64,000 nucleotides of DNA. It comes from Paenibacillus turicensis. Its GTDB lineage: Bacteria > Bacillota > Bacilli > Paenibacillales > Paenibacillaceae. Below the pieces are notes generated by a model. The model did not search any database. It was not told where the DNA came from and saw only the letters and a list, made by a program, of their open reading frames with translations. The stretch is from positions 310,001 through 374,000 of the forward strand of contig NZ_JAGGKG010000001.1 in NCBI RefSeq assembly GCF_017873435.1. The letters run 5' to 3'. The position numbers were made by a program, and so were the translations under genes. Position 1 is the first letter of the stretch. Every line of letters begins with the position of its first letter. This document shows, piece after piece, positions 9,234 through 18,262 of the stretch.

Positions 9234-9899
9234 TTATGTTAAATCAACTAAAGCCACTTGATTTACGTGTGGTAAATTGGCTAACCACTGGCATACATCA
9301 GGTGATAAGCTATCATCAGTTTCTACAACTGTAAGTGCCTTTGCAGTTCTCCCTGTGCGGTCCGTTGTAATAAAACCAATATTAATATTACGCTGATGAA
9401 GACTTGTTGTAATACTTGCAAGCACACCTGGGTAATCATCATGGTGGATCACTAAAGCGGGAAGCTCCCCCGTACATTTAATATCAAAGCCATTAATTTT
9501 TTGAATAACAATCGTGCCACCACCAATAGAAGCACCCACGACTTCAATTTGCTGCTCTTGACTTTTTAATGTAATTTTAACAGTGTTAGGATGACAATCT
9601 GCCGCAGTTGCTGTACTAAACGTAACCTTCATGCCTAACAATTGTGCTTGATGTAATGAATCACGAATTTTTTCATCATCTGTATTATAGTCCAAAATTC
9701 CACCCATAACCGCTAAATCAGTTCCATGACCTTTAAAGGTTTCGGCAAAGGACCCATAAAAACAAATAGTGGCTTGTGTAGGCTGTTCTCCTAACAGTCG
9801 TCTCGCAAAACGTCCAATTCTCACTGCTCCTGCCGTATGAGAGCTGGATGGTCCAATCATCGCGGGACCAATAATAGAAAATACACTTTTAAACCTCAT
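9234..9899 (-). CDS. sdaAB: L-serine dehydratase, iron-sulfur beta subunit (ACT domain)
   Basis: 221 residues from the ATG at 9899, preceded by GGAGAG at good spacing; a longer frame back to 9959 has no support. The N-terminal half carries the family signature IGPSSSHTAGAVRIGRFAR and the GGILDYNTDD region. The C-terminal ~75 residues are an ACT domain (ALVIHHDDYPGVLASITTSL) that may sense serine. It acts with SdaAA in serine deamination. It is the first gene after a tandem glycine riboswitch and terminator, so glycine-dependent control is likely. The sdaAA gene follows after a palindromic repeat. Confidence 0.95.
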   Translation of the reverse strand: MRFKSVFSIIGPAMIGPSSSHTAGAVRIGRFARRLLGEQPTQATICFYGSFAETFKGHGTDLAVMGGILDYNTDDEKIRDSLHQAQLLGMKVTFSTATAADCHPNTVKITLKSQEQQIEVVGASIGGGTIVIQKINGFDIKCTGELPALVIHHDDYPGVLASITTSLHQRNINIGFITTDRTGRTAKALTVVETDDSLSPDVCQWLANLPHVNQVALVDLT

Positions 9900-9998
9900 A
9901 TCACTCTCTCCACTCTCTATACTGTATATACACTGCGTACCAAATGACCGATAACACACTTTAACTCTTTACCCAACTACCGTTTTAACGAAGGCAAT

Positions 9999-10040
9999 AA
10001 AAAAGACAAGGTAAAGGTGATTAGCCTTTCCCCTGTCCTT
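9999..10040 (-). terminator. Riboswitch expression-platform terminator
   Basis: On the minus strand AAGGACAGGGGAAAGG (10025-10040) pairs, with one bulge and wobble pairs, with CCTTTACCTTGTCTT (10004-10018), followed by a T run (A's at 9999-10004). It sits directly after the second glycine aptamer and about 100 bases before sdaAB. That position fits transcription attenuation, relieved when glycine is bound (direction inferred from the known Bacillus gcvT switch). Confidence 0.8.
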
Positions 10041-10043
10041 GTA

Positions 10044-10227
10044 CCTGAGAGTTTAATGTAGTAATGCACGATTTGTACATACATGTTACCCCTTTGGTGG
10101 CTTTTTCATGCGCTCTCCAGAGTTACGTCAGATATTGGTCCCTTAAACCTGAGAGATTCATGCTATGGCTTGCTATACCCGCATTTGCTCCTTCGGTGTC
10201 TTCCATACAAATGGATCGATCTCTCCC
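10044..10227 (-). promoter_or_regulatory. Tandem glycine riboswitch
   Basis: On the minus strand the first aptamer runs from GGGAGAGA (10227) through CACCGAAGGAGCAAATGCGG to GAATCTCTCAGG (ending 10148). The second runs from CTCTGGAGAGCG (around 10120) through GCCACCAAAGGGGTAACATG to AACTCTCAGGT (ending 10044). These are the conserved elements of both halves of tandem glycine riboswitches such as that of the B. subtilis gcvT operon. Downstream are a terminator and sdaAB-sdaAA, not the glycine cleavage genes. Glycine feeds serine through GlyA, so induction of serine deaminase by glycine is metabolically sensible; that part is inference. Confidence 0.93.
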
Positions 10228-10266
10228 AATATCGTCATCCGTTTTACCTATAATGAATCATATATC

Positions 10267-10297
10267 ATCATATTAAATCAATTGTATTAAATGTCAA
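10267..10297 (-). promoter_or_regulatory. Probable SigA promoter of the sda riboswitch transcript
   Basis: On the minus strand a perfect TTGACA (complement of 10292-10297) and TATGAT (complement of 10267-10272) are separated by 19 bases. That is slightly long, and TAATAT at 16 bases is an alternative. Transcription would begin ~30 bases before the first aptamer. Confidence 0.6.
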
Positions 10298-10566
10298 TAA
10301 TTCTTACATAAAATAATTAAAAATTTTTTTGATGTCAGATTTGTGTTAGATTCATTGTTTTTTTACTTTCATTATTTATCTCTCTTCCAATTTTACCGAT
10401 ATTGATACTAATCACCCATGATGCTAATCACTAATAATATTAATTACATGTAAGGAGGTGCATCACCAAAAACAGGTCAAATTTGAACATTATCGTATGT
10501 ATTTTTCCAAACTTGTCTTTTTTATTTAGGGAAACATTTATTTAAAGATTATAGAGGGGCTTCTAC
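10298..10566. other. AT-rich divergent intergenic region
   Basis: No gene is supported. A very strong ribosome-binding-like string, TAAGGAGGTG (10450-10459), is not followed by an ATG. A 23-codon frame from the GTG overlapping it (10458) ends near 10528. It may be a decayed leader or chance. The SLH gene start at 10567 has its own GAGGGG site. Confidence 0.4.
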
Positions 10567-13248
10567 ATGAAAAAATTTTCCTTTGTTTTCACATTTCTTA
10601 TCTTGTGCATTCCCATCACTACTGCTTTAGTTTATGCAGATGATTCATTTAAAGATATACAGCAATCCTATGCCAAGGAAGCAATTTCAATTTTAGCACA
10701 AAATCAAATCATTCAAGGGTATGAGGATCATACGTTTAGACCTAGAAATGATATAACCCGCCAAGAATGGGCAACTATTTTTGTAAGAACCTTAAATTTA
10801 AATACAAAAAATATGACTTCATCCCCATTCAAGGATGTGCCAACCTGGAGTGCTCCATATATAAATACTTTGTATGAAGGAAAAATTACTACTGGCTTTA
10901 CTAATGATTTATTTGGTTCCAAAAAAAATATGATTAGGCAAGATGTTGCGGTCTGGTATGCAAGATATTTAGGCGTTGAACCTGAAGTTGAACAAATTGA
11001 TCATGTGAACCAATTATCCCGTTTTAGGGATCAATCAGATATCTCATCATATGCCCGCACAAGTGTATGGTTGATGGAACAATTAAACCTCATGCAAGGG
11101 GACAATGACAATAACTTTAAGCCAAAGGAGCCAATTCAGCGGCAGGAAGCAGCTATGGTCGCCTATCGCATTTGGGAGGCTGGTAAAGATTTAAAGGATA
11201 ATGCTCAACGCTTAATTGATAAAACTAAAACGGCGTTGAACACTGCTGAAACAAAGGAAACTGCCGTTAAAAAAGAAGAGAATGTAATATCTAATACTAC
11301 GAACCCTTCAACACCTAAGCCGTCAGTGCCTGTTTCAGATTCAGAACCAGCGCGTTCTTTTGATTTTGATGAGCTTAGGATTGTAGGGGACACAATTGAT
11401 CTAAATCAGAATAATCAAAATTATCAACTTACGTATCAGTTTTATAATAAAGGTCGTAAGGTTACCCCATCTTCTACACTAGCTTCACATTTAAAAATAA
11501 CCTTTACAGATAATCTAGGAGTTTTTAAAGAGGATGGTTGCATTAAGCAAGAGGACAAGCTTCCAACTATGGGGGAATCAGTATTAGTTGAATTACAGAT
11601 TACAGATGTAAAAGGAAAAATAAATGCCAACGCAACATCACCCATTGAAACTAAACCTGTTACGATAAGTGCTGTACGCCTAAATACACAAAATATTTAT
11701 CAAGCAGCGGCATTAAATCCTTTAGCTTGGAAAAGTGAGTATCAATACTTGGATGACGAATCAAATCTCATTCCAAACTATAAATTACCACATGATCTCC
11801 AGGTTACCATTGAAGACGATACACAAGTGTTTGATCAAGATGGGAAAATTGCTAATCTACACCTCATTCCTAGTATTGGTTCAACGATTCCATTAAAGCT
11901 ACATGTAACCTCATTAGCAACTAAAACAAATCTTACTTCAGAGTCCAAGCTTATCGTCATTCCTGGAGATAGGAAACAACAATTTTTTGCTGTATCTATT
12001 GCGTTGTATGGTAAAAATTCTCAAGCTACCACAAAAGAGCAAATAATCGAAATGAGAGAGCTATTATCAAAGGTTGATCCAAGTCTAAAAGTAACATGGG
12101 CGATTGATAATGATTTTGTATTTAATGATGACTCTCGTTCAGCACTAGCCGAGGTTATACAATATGTGGACACCTTTGGTGATGAAATTGGAATCTTAGC
12201 TACTTATCCTAACAACTTACATACACTTCAGTCATGGCAAGATGAAATGCATTATTGGCTATATATGTACCGTTACAATACTCTAAATCATTTGCATCAA
12301 CCTGTCAATTACGATGATCCGTCAATTCTAGAAAGTATTCCTGAGCAATATCGTCCAAAATCATTATCAACATATAGTATTAATCCAGAGCAAGCAAATT
12401 GGCTAAAAGAAAAGTTTCAAATCACTTCATTTATGGGGACATCAGCAACACAATATAACGTAAATGATGTTTATAGTGAAGGCTCTCCTCTTATGCCATA
12501 TTGGTCACATATAAATAATACTCTTGTACCAGCACAAGGTACATCAGATAACAGTGGTACGCTCTTTATGAATACGATGACCATTGATCCAATCGGCTCA
12601 AGATATACAGAAAATTCATCACGTTGGACGATAAATCCAGGTGATCCTCTTGTAACCAAAACAAATGCAATCCCCCAGTTGCATACCGCAGGACAATACA
12701 TCAATAACCCATATCGAGAGCTTAACTCGATTAATTACCTTTCGATAATATTGGATACAAATTCTTTATTTAGTAATCATCATTTAAAAAATATTTGGTT
12801 AGATTTTGTTGATCAACTGCCAAAGAGCTCAGAAATCAGCATAGTTACTGTAGATCAGCTTGCACAAATTTATGAAGCACAAATCGGATCTGGAAATGAA
12901 CAAGCTCAATTTTCGTTGTTATTCAGAGGTTCAGGTTATACAACGCTAGATTTAAATTTTTCACCTAGCGATACACAGTATTTATGGACGGAAAATGCAC
13001 AAGAACGTATTATTCTTGCTAAAGTAGATGGAGAGGCAGAATGGTCTATTATTGATTTCACTGACTACACTAAGCTTCCTATACCAAACACGCCTTATGC
13101 CGCCGTGGGGAGCAAGGTCGATATTAGCTACATTACCGGCAGAAATTACAAAGTAAGCCCTACTGCCCCTTTAACAATAGAAGAACTTACACGTATTCAA
13201 GCTCATTTAACAATGATCACATTTTCTGAAAAAGTGAAAGAACTTTAA
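10567..13248 (+). CDS. SLH-domain cell-surface protein with a large C-terminal domain of uncertain function
   Basis: 893 residues from an ATG preceded by GAGGGG. A signal peptide (KKFSFVFTFLILCIPITTALVYA) is followed by three SLH domains at about residues 25-80 (FKDIQQSYAKEAIS), 85-140 (FKDVPTWSAPYINT) and 150-205 (FRDQSDISSYARTSV). Next come a Lys/Thr/Pro-rich linker, two beta-sandwich-like stretches (~270-470), and a ~420-residue domain beginning QFFAVSIALYGKN. The last domain contains KVTWAIDNDFVFNDDSRSAL, TSFMGTSATQYNV, EGSPLMPYWSH and DPIGSRYTENSSRW. It may belong to the DUF3863/DUF3864-type families or share the polysaccharide-deacetylase barrel, but I cannot assign it firmly. The protein is probably wall-bound through its N-terminal SLH domains. 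Nearby genes do not suggest an operon, and a terminator follows. Confidence 0.82.
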   Translation: MKKFSFVFTFLILCIPITTALVYADDSFKDIQQSYAKEAISILAQNQIIQGYEDHTFRPRNDITRQEWATIFVRTLNLNTKNMTSSPFKDVPTWSAPYINTLYEGKITTGFTNDLFGSKKNMIRQDVAVWYARYLGVEPEVEQIDHVNQLSRFRDQSDISSYARTSVWLMEQLNLMQGDNDNNFKPKEPIQRQEAAMVAYRIWEAGKDLKDNAQRLIDKTKTALNTAETKETAVKKEENVISNTTNPSTPKPSVPVSDSEPARSFDFDELRIVGDTIDLNQNNQNYQLTYQFYNKGRKVTPSSTLASHLKITFTDNLGVFKEDGCIKQEDKLPTMGESVLVELQITDVKGKINANATSPIETKPVTISAVRLNTQNIYQAAALNPLAWKSEYQYLDDESNLIPNYKLPHDLQVTIEDDTQVFDQDGKIANLHLIPSIGSTIPLKLHVTSLATKTNLTSESKLIVIPGDRKQQFFAVSIALYGKNSQATTKEQIIEMRELLSKVDPSLKVTWAIDNDFVFNDDSRSALAEVIQYVDTFGDEIGILATYPNNLHTLQSWQDEMHYWLYMYRYNTLNHLHQPVNYDDPSILESIPEQYRPKSLSTYSINPEQANWLKEKFQITSFMGTSATQYNVNDVYSEGSPLMPYWSHINNTLVPAQGTSDNSGTLFMNTMTIDPIGSRYTENSSRWTINPGDPLVTKTNAIPQLHTAGQYINNPYRELNSINYLSIILDTNSLFSNHHLKNIWLDFVDQLPKSSEISIVTVDQLAQIYEAQIGSGNEQAQFSLLFRGSGYTTLDLNFSPSDTQYLWTENAQERIILAKVDGEAEWSIIDFTDYTKLPIPNTPYAAVGSKVDISYITGRNYKVSPTAPLTIEELTRIQAHLTMITFSEKVKEL

Positions 13249-13284
13249 CCTCAACCGTAACATTTAGAACACTCGATCCAAATT

Positions 13285-13330
13285 ACGCAGTTGCCTAACA
13301 GTTATCACTGTTTTGGAACTGCGTTTTTTA
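13285..13330 (+). terminator. Rho-independent terminator
   Basis: ACGCAGTT (13285-13292) pairs with AACTGCGT (13317-13324), with an inner ACAG/CTGT stem, followed by a run of T's. It closes the SLH gene, and its T tract touches the stop codon of the convergent GNAT gene. Confidence 0.85.
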
Positions 13331-13852
13331 CTTTCCACAAACTTTATAGTAAAAAACGGTAGAATGAAGTTGACCATTGGCAGATTGGGCATACAAAGGA
13401 ATCACTCCTGCTTGTTCGTAGCCAAGGGATTGGTATAGTAGATTAGAAGGATCTCCTTGTCTAGTATCTAGCACTAAAAGTGAACGTTGATCCAGCACAG
13501 CAGCCTCTTCTGCAATTTGCATTAGGGAACGACCTACCCCAGTGCGTCGATGTCGTGGCGAGGTCATCAGCTTGGCAATTTCTGCACGATGTCTACCATT
13601 GGCTTTATTACACAGTTGAAGCTGGATCGTACCTACAATTTCATTTTGCATTTTGGCTACCCAAAGCTTCGTATCCTCGTTTAAAACATTTAGCCAATAG
13701 CTTCTAGCCTCCTCAGGCGACAATGGCGGTAAAAATCCAACCGAAGCTCCGTCCTCCACAACCTGTATAAGGAGATGATCAAGCTCATCGATATATTGGG
13801 AAATTTCATTAACCTGCTCAATGACTATAAATTGCTTATCCAGCTTACCCAT
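13328..13852 (-). CDS. GNAT-family N-acetyltransferase
   Basis: 174 residues from the ATG at 13852. The acetyl-CoA-binding motif A is visible as LMTSPRHRRTGVGRSLMQIAEE, with the R-x-x-x-G-x-G/S core, followed by LLVLDTRQGDPSNLLYQSLGYEQAG (motif B). Substrate unknown. The start is uncertain: AAGGAG lies directly against this ATG with no spacer. A longer frame back to a GTG at 13972 would add an unlikely hydrophobic segment, so the real start may be a non-ATG codon slightly downstream. The gene is monocistronic, convergent with the SLH gene and divergent from the pentapeptide-repeat gene. Confidence 0.82.
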   Translation of the reverse strand: MGKLDKQFIVIEQVNEISQYIDELDHLLIQVVEDGASVGFLPPLSPEEARSYWLNVLNEDTKLWVAKMQNEIVGTIQLQLCNKANGRHRAEIAKLMTSPRHRRTGVGRSLMQIAEEAAVLDQRSLLVLDTRQGDPSNLLYQSLGYEQAGVIPLYAQSANGQLHSTVFYYKVCGK

Positions 13853-14096
13853 CTCCTTAAGAAGAATTATTTTTTTGTAAGTATAGCTTAAGTTATTTAT
13901 TTTAGCTACAACAGTTAGAGGTAAAACAGCTAGAATTACACAGCTTAAGAAGAGGATTGCCGAGACTTGCACAGGCTTGTAAAGACTTGTAGTCTATATT
14001 TGAAATTTGAAGAATGCTTTTCTCATTCCTAACTGTTAGCTATAATAAGAACAGAGGTTCTGATCGATAATAACGGTGAAGGGAACTGCAACAAAT

Positions 14097-14744
14097 ATGA
14101 ATAAAAAGCCACTAAAATTAGAGTCGCCCAAAATAATTGAGGATGAATTACATGTCTTCACACAACTAGACCTACAATCCGAAGACCTTTTTGAAATGAA
14201 AATTTATAAAGAATGTGTAGTTGAAAATCAAAACACCAACAAGCTTACCTTTGATAAAGTGATATTTCAAAATGTAACGTTCACTGATACGTTACTGACG
14301 AAGGTGGAGCTTACTGATGTCATTTTTGAAAAATGCGATCTATCAAATGTTGATTTCAGTGATGCTATTATCCATCGAACCAAGTTTGAGGGTTGTAAAT
14401 TGGTGGGGACGAATTTTGCAGGTGCTACGATAAGGAATGTTTTATTTGATCATTGTATTGCAGATTATGCAAATTTCAGATTTTCAGATACAAAACAAGT
14501 TATCCTTCAAGAGAGTTCATTATGCAAGGCTGACTTTAGCTTTTCCAAATTACAGAAAACAGAATTTTCCCGTTCTAACCTTAATTTAGTTCATTTTTCT
14601 GGCACGAAGCTAGAAGGCATCGATTTAAGTAATTGTGAGTTTGATGGATTAAACGTAGGTGTGGATGATTTGAAAGGTTGCATTATTTCGCGAGAGCAGG
14701 CCTATATTCTTGCTAAGCTTTTTGGACTTATTATTAATGAATAA
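14097..14744 (+). CDS. Pentapeptide-repeat protein
   Basis: 215 residues from the ATG at 14097, with GAAGGGA about a dozen bases upstream; a GTG at 14076 is possible but lacks a site. From about residue 45 the sequence follows the A(D/N)LxF five-residue coil: VIFEKCDLSNVDFSDAII, KLVGTNFAGATI, CKADFSFSKLQKTEFSRSNL, KLEGIDLSNCEFDGLN. It should fold as a right-handed quadrilateral beta-helix. Length and layout resemble the Qnr/McbG DNA-mimic proteins that protect gyrase, but many repeat proteins of this size have other or unknown roles, so resistance function is not claimed. Flanked by its own terminator. Confidence 0.82.
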   Translation: MNKKPLKLESPKIIEDELHVFTQLDLQSEDLFEMKIYKECVVENQNTNKLTFDKVIFQNVTFTDTLLTKVELTDVIFEKCDLSNVDFSDAIIHRTKFEGCKLVGTNFAGATIRNVLFDHCIADYANFRFSDTKQVILQESSLCKADFSFSKLQKTEFSRSNLNLVHFSGTKLEGIDLSNCEFDGLNVGVDDLKGCIISREQAYILAKLFGLIINE

Positions 14745-14783
14745 AAGCAAATTAAGGCTTTAATGAGATATAATAAGTAACAA

Positions 14784-14826
14784 AAAAGCAGTATCCAGAG
14801 GAGTAGCTCCTTTAGATGCTGCTTTT
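14784..14826. terminator. Bidirectional rho-independent terminator
   Basis: AAAAGCAG (14784-14791) pairs with CTGCTTTT (14819-14826), extended inward, with an inner GGAG/CTCC stem and A/T runs on both sides. It lies between the convergent pentapeptide-repeat and GH94 genes. Confidence 0.82.
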
Positions 14827-14880
14827 CGTCATACTTATTGATGTTTTACAACAAGATTGATATTACTGTTAATTTTACAA

Positions 14881-17800
14881 TTACATATAAATCTCCACGA
14901 TATTTCCTTGCTTCTGACTCACACGCTCGAAGTCTTGGCTTGCAATCCGAACCCCGCCTTGGCGATATACATTGCCTACAGTTTGACCCTGCATCTGCTC
15001 CCCGTTAATCACAATTTGCCCTTTTTTACTTTGATCTTGGTCAAGATGATATACAAATGTGATCGGTTTGCCGGCATATTCGAATTCAAAATTCAAGCCA
15101 TTTAACTCATTTGGCAAAACAGGATCAATAATTAAATCGCCACCCTGCTGACGAATGCCTAAGGCGTTGCTGATGAGTTGGTTCATATAAATTCCAGGGC
15201 CACTAGAATATATACGCCATCCCCCTTTTACCGCCACATCACCGGTCCGAAGTTTATTAAATTGTTCTTCCGCAGTATATCGTGTATTAAACTTACCGTC
15301 TGAACTACTAAAGTAGGTATTACTTTGGCGCAATTCCGCATTAGGAACAATATCTTGTATGCCCACTGGATTAATACGCTCTAGCCCTGACCATACTTCA
15401 TCTACTTTTCCTAGCTTAGCCATCGCCTCGACAAAACGAATGTGCGCATGAACATATTGCAGTCCAACCTCACGACCAAAATTAGCCGCTTGCTCTGCAC
15501 GTTTAAAATGATTGCTGACGCCACCCTCGTAATGGGCAGGACGATTCATCAATCTCACCCCATCTGGGCAAAATAAATGCTCTCGAATGATCTGGTAATG
15601 TGCCTCAGCTTGCTCTGGCGTTAACAACTCACTGATCATACTTCTTGTCATCGGCAAGAGACGATATTGAATCCCTGTTTCTGTATCCTGTGGATGAAGC
15701 ATAAGCTTAGCCTGATCGGGTTGCTCCATATAAAGGAAGCCAGGAATCACCTCAGTAGCTAACATATATTTATTGAAATCAGCTTTAATCCCTGTTGCCA
15801 TGTCACCAAGCACTTTTGCATACCCAGCATCTACAGATTCCATTACTTTTGAAAATTGCAGTAGGGTCTGGTAGGTTAATGAAACGGTCCAGCTACTCAC
15901 CATATATTGCTTAAGCTGTGCATTTGCAGGCTGTAACGTATCATCCCAATCACCATCACCATAAGCAGATAAATGGGTATCATGTAAAAAGTGATTTTTA
16001 ATATATGAAATTTCCTTTTGAGCATGCTCCAAAATACTGTAGCTTTCCTCGGTAAATGTAAAGCCATGCTTGCTTGTATAAGGAACCTTTTCCTCTAAAA
16101 TGCTGTAGTCTTGTGTAATGTTCAAGTAGTCACCTAGCACCTTAAGTGGCCATACGATAATGTCGCCATGACTTTCTTCCTGCTGTATTGAAGCATATTC
16201 ATCAAACATAAACCACTGCGGCCAATTGCCATCCTCTAGGAACTGATGCTCGAACACCTTCAGCAAAATGTCACGCACCTGCTTGTATTGATGTGTAGCC
16301 ATAAAATATTCTACAGGACCTTGGCATACATCCCGTGTTCCCCATGCAGCTCCACCGTATTGCTCCAAGCCATGTGGGACAGCATAATGAACAAGCATAT
16401 TGTGTGTGTACCACCATGCCAAAGCATTCACTTTAAATACCTGCTCTTGATGTCCGTCTAAGCTAAGGTTAAAGCCATTCATTATTTGAGCAAAAGATTC
16501 GCGATACGCTGCAATTTCCTCTTTAACTGTCTTATTAGCAGGAGTTATTTCTTCACCATGAAGCAATCCTTGTATCTTTAATGTCCAGTCTTGACTTGAT
16601 TCAAGCTTCAACACTGTTAATGAAGCAGAGCCTGCTTGCACCCCAGTGACGAACAAACTTTCATCTGCAAGCGTCATGTCAGTGCCAGTTACAGTTATGC
16701 GGTATTCAAGATCTGGATAGGCTTGACGACTTAATGAAGACTCGTCTGCATGATACGTAATCGTATTTCCATCTTGTTTAATCTGATAAGGTAACTCATA
16801 TTCATTAACGTTCATCGTAATTTGGTCAGTAACGAGGTAACGATACGCTTTACCAGAGGTAGAAGCCACCTGTAACGTAAGCTCCGGTGCATCTAGTGCG
16901 GCATAATTTGTAATCACGATCGTATCGTCCTGCATTTTATAGTACCAACGTACATAGTTAAACCCGATTTCAAAAAGGGATGGCATGGTCAGCAAATGAT
17001 ATACTCCCGCTTGCTCCACATAAATACGTTGTCCTGCTGTTTTTGGCACGTTTAACGCATTTCTAGCATTTGTGCTCATTTTATTGAAATTGGTATTGCC
17101 TATGACAAGTTGCGAGTTAAAAATACCATACATGTAAGCACTGGTCGTAATGACAGGCGTACCTAGTTCAACTTGATTCCCACTCATTAAAATATGACCA
17201 TGTGGACGCTCAACCTTAAGCTCCTTTTTCTTCAATACAACATGCTCATATGTTGGTGTAAAGAAAGCTAATAAGTCATCCCCATCCCACTCCTCCTGAT
17301 AACGTTCAGGGAAAAGAGTATCAATTTCAGCTCTGGTCAGCGTTTCAGCATATATTGGCTTACCGATTTTTTCATTTCTAGTTAGCGATGCAATGGATTC
17401 AGCTTGTTGTCCCTGCGTAGGTAAGTCTGCGGCATAGGCTTGCTTGATATCATCCCTAAATTCCAAAGTGGTGATGGCTGTAGGGTGATCTTCTTTTACT
17501 AAACCATAAAAGAGAAACTGCGCCTCACCGTTTAGCTGGATTTTTTGAGATTGAAGTGCTGTATACGCCATCTCATATTGGTACACTTCATTTGCTAAAT
17601 TTTCACTAGATAAAGCAATAGGTTCGTTGGTTTCTTTATAATTTAAGCCAAAAAATTGGAAGCCATCTGTAGAATAACCAACTGCTTTTGTTAAGGACCC
17701 TTGCTGGATATAAGGAAACTTGCCACCTTGCGGTTGATTTTGTCTGGAGCAAACGATATATCCCCAGTTCTCATCACGTAAAACGGTATGATCAATATAT

Positions 17801-18228
17801 TGTGATAAATACGCTTCATTACTTCTTACCGCACCCGCATTTGCAACTCCAATATCTTGGGTGTAAATAACATCAACGTTAACATTACTTCCTTGCAATT
17901 GTACATCCCAGAACCAAATTCCAGCCGCTTGTAGCTTAAAAGTAACCTCATATTGTACATTGTTAATTTTCCCACGATAAATGATAGCTTTATCTGTCTT
18001 GAACACTTCACTTTGCGACTGAATTCCTAGCAATGGATAAGCGGTAATCTCTGCCCCGTCATGGAATCTTAAATAAATGTTATTCATTGAACCATCAATG
18101 GGATTGCTAAGCCATTGATTTATCATTACATCATTAAATTTTGCTTGAAATAAATCACCTGTTGGCAAAAAATCAAACTTTAGTTTTCCTGCTGATATGC
18201 TTATTAACTGCTCACTAATTCTACTCAT
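14881..18228 (-). CDS. GH94 family phosphorylase, probably 1,2-beta-oligoglucan phosphorylase
   Basis: 1115 residues from the ATG at 18228, preceded by AGGAG and GGGAG; a frame running 37 codons further upstream would overlap bglX and is rejected. An N-terminal beta-sandwich region is followed by an alpha/alpha barrel with WWYTHNMLVHYAVPHG, GAAWGTRDVCQGP, WPQWFMFDEYASIQQEESHGDI and, near residue 760, DGDWDDTLQPAN, where the family's catalytic Asp sits. This length and layout match the sophoro-oligosaccharide (beta-1,2-glucan) phosphorylases described in Listeria and clostridia rather than the ~800-residue cellobiose phosphorylases. It would release glucose 1-phosphate from beta-1,2-gluco-oligosaccharides in the cytoplasm. 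It follows the GH3 gene by 34 bases, so the two are co-transcribed. Other GH94 specificities remain possible. Confidence 0.85.
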   Translation of the reverse strand: MSRISEQLISISAGKLKFDFLPTGDLFQAKFNDVMINQWLSNPIDGSMNNIYLRFHDGAEITAYPLLGIQSQSEVFKTDKAIIYRGKINNVQYEVTFKLQAAGIWFWDVQLQGSNVNVDVIYTQDIGVANAGAVRSNEAYLSQYIDHTVLRDENWGYIVCSRQNQPQGGKFPYIQQGSLTKAVGYSTDGFQFFGLNYKETNEPIALSSENLANEVYQYEMAYTALQSQKIQLNGEAQFLFYGLVKEDHPTAITTLEFRDDIKQAYAADLPTQGQQAESIASLTRNEKIGKPIYAETLTRAEIDTLFPERYQEEWDGDDLLAFFTPTYEHVVLKKKELKVERPHGHILMSGNQVELGTPVITTSAYMYGIFNSQLVIGNTNFNKMSTNARNALNVPKTAGQRIYVEQAGVYHLLTMPSLFEIGFNYVRWYYKMQDDTIVITNYAALDAPELTLQVASTSGKAYRYLVTDQITMNVNEYELPYQIKQDGNTITYHADESSLSRQAYPDLEYRITVTGTDMTLADESLFVTGVQAGSASLTVLKLESSQDWTLKIQGLLHGEEITPANKTVKEEIAAYRESFAQIMNGFNLSLDGHQEQVFKVNALAWWYTHNMLVHYAVPHGLEQYGGAAWGTRDVCQGPVEYFMATHQYKQVRDILLKVFEHQFLEDGNWPQWFMFDEYASIQQEESHGDIIVWPLKVLGDYLNITQDYSILEEKVPYTSKHGFTFTEESYSILEHAQKEISYIKNHFLHDTHLSAYGDGDWDDTLQPANAQLKQYMVSSWTVSLTYQTLLQFSKVMESVDAGYAKVLGDMATGIKADFNKYMLATEVIPGFLYMEQPDQAKLMLHPQDTETGIQYRLLPMTRSMISELLTPEQAEAHYQIIREHLFCPDGVRLMNRPAHYEGGVSNHFKRAEQAANFGREVGLQYVHAHIRFVEAMAKLGKVDEVWSGLERINPVGIQDIVPNAELRQSNTYFSSSDGKFNTRYTAEEQFNKLRTGDVAVKGGWRIYSSGPGIYMNQLISNALGIRQQGGDLIIDPVLPNELNGLNFEFEYAGKPITFVYHLDQDQSKKGQIVINGEQMQGQTVGNVYRQGGVRIASQDFERVSQKQGNIVEIYM

Positions 18229-18262
18229 TTTCTCCCAACTCCTAGCACAAAATAGTACATAG

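Noticed and set aside
10064..10276. 70-codon plus-strand frame.
   Set aside because: It lies over the glycine riboswitch on the opposite strand; the RNA structure explains the conservation.
10450..10528. Small peptide gene starting at a GTG overlapping a strong ribosome-site string.
   Set aside because: The start would sit inside its own ribosome site with no spacer; no second line of support.
14097..14744. Calling the pentapeptide protein a quinolone-resistance Qnr.
   Set aside because: Length is similar, but the repeat pattern alone does not show gyrase protection.
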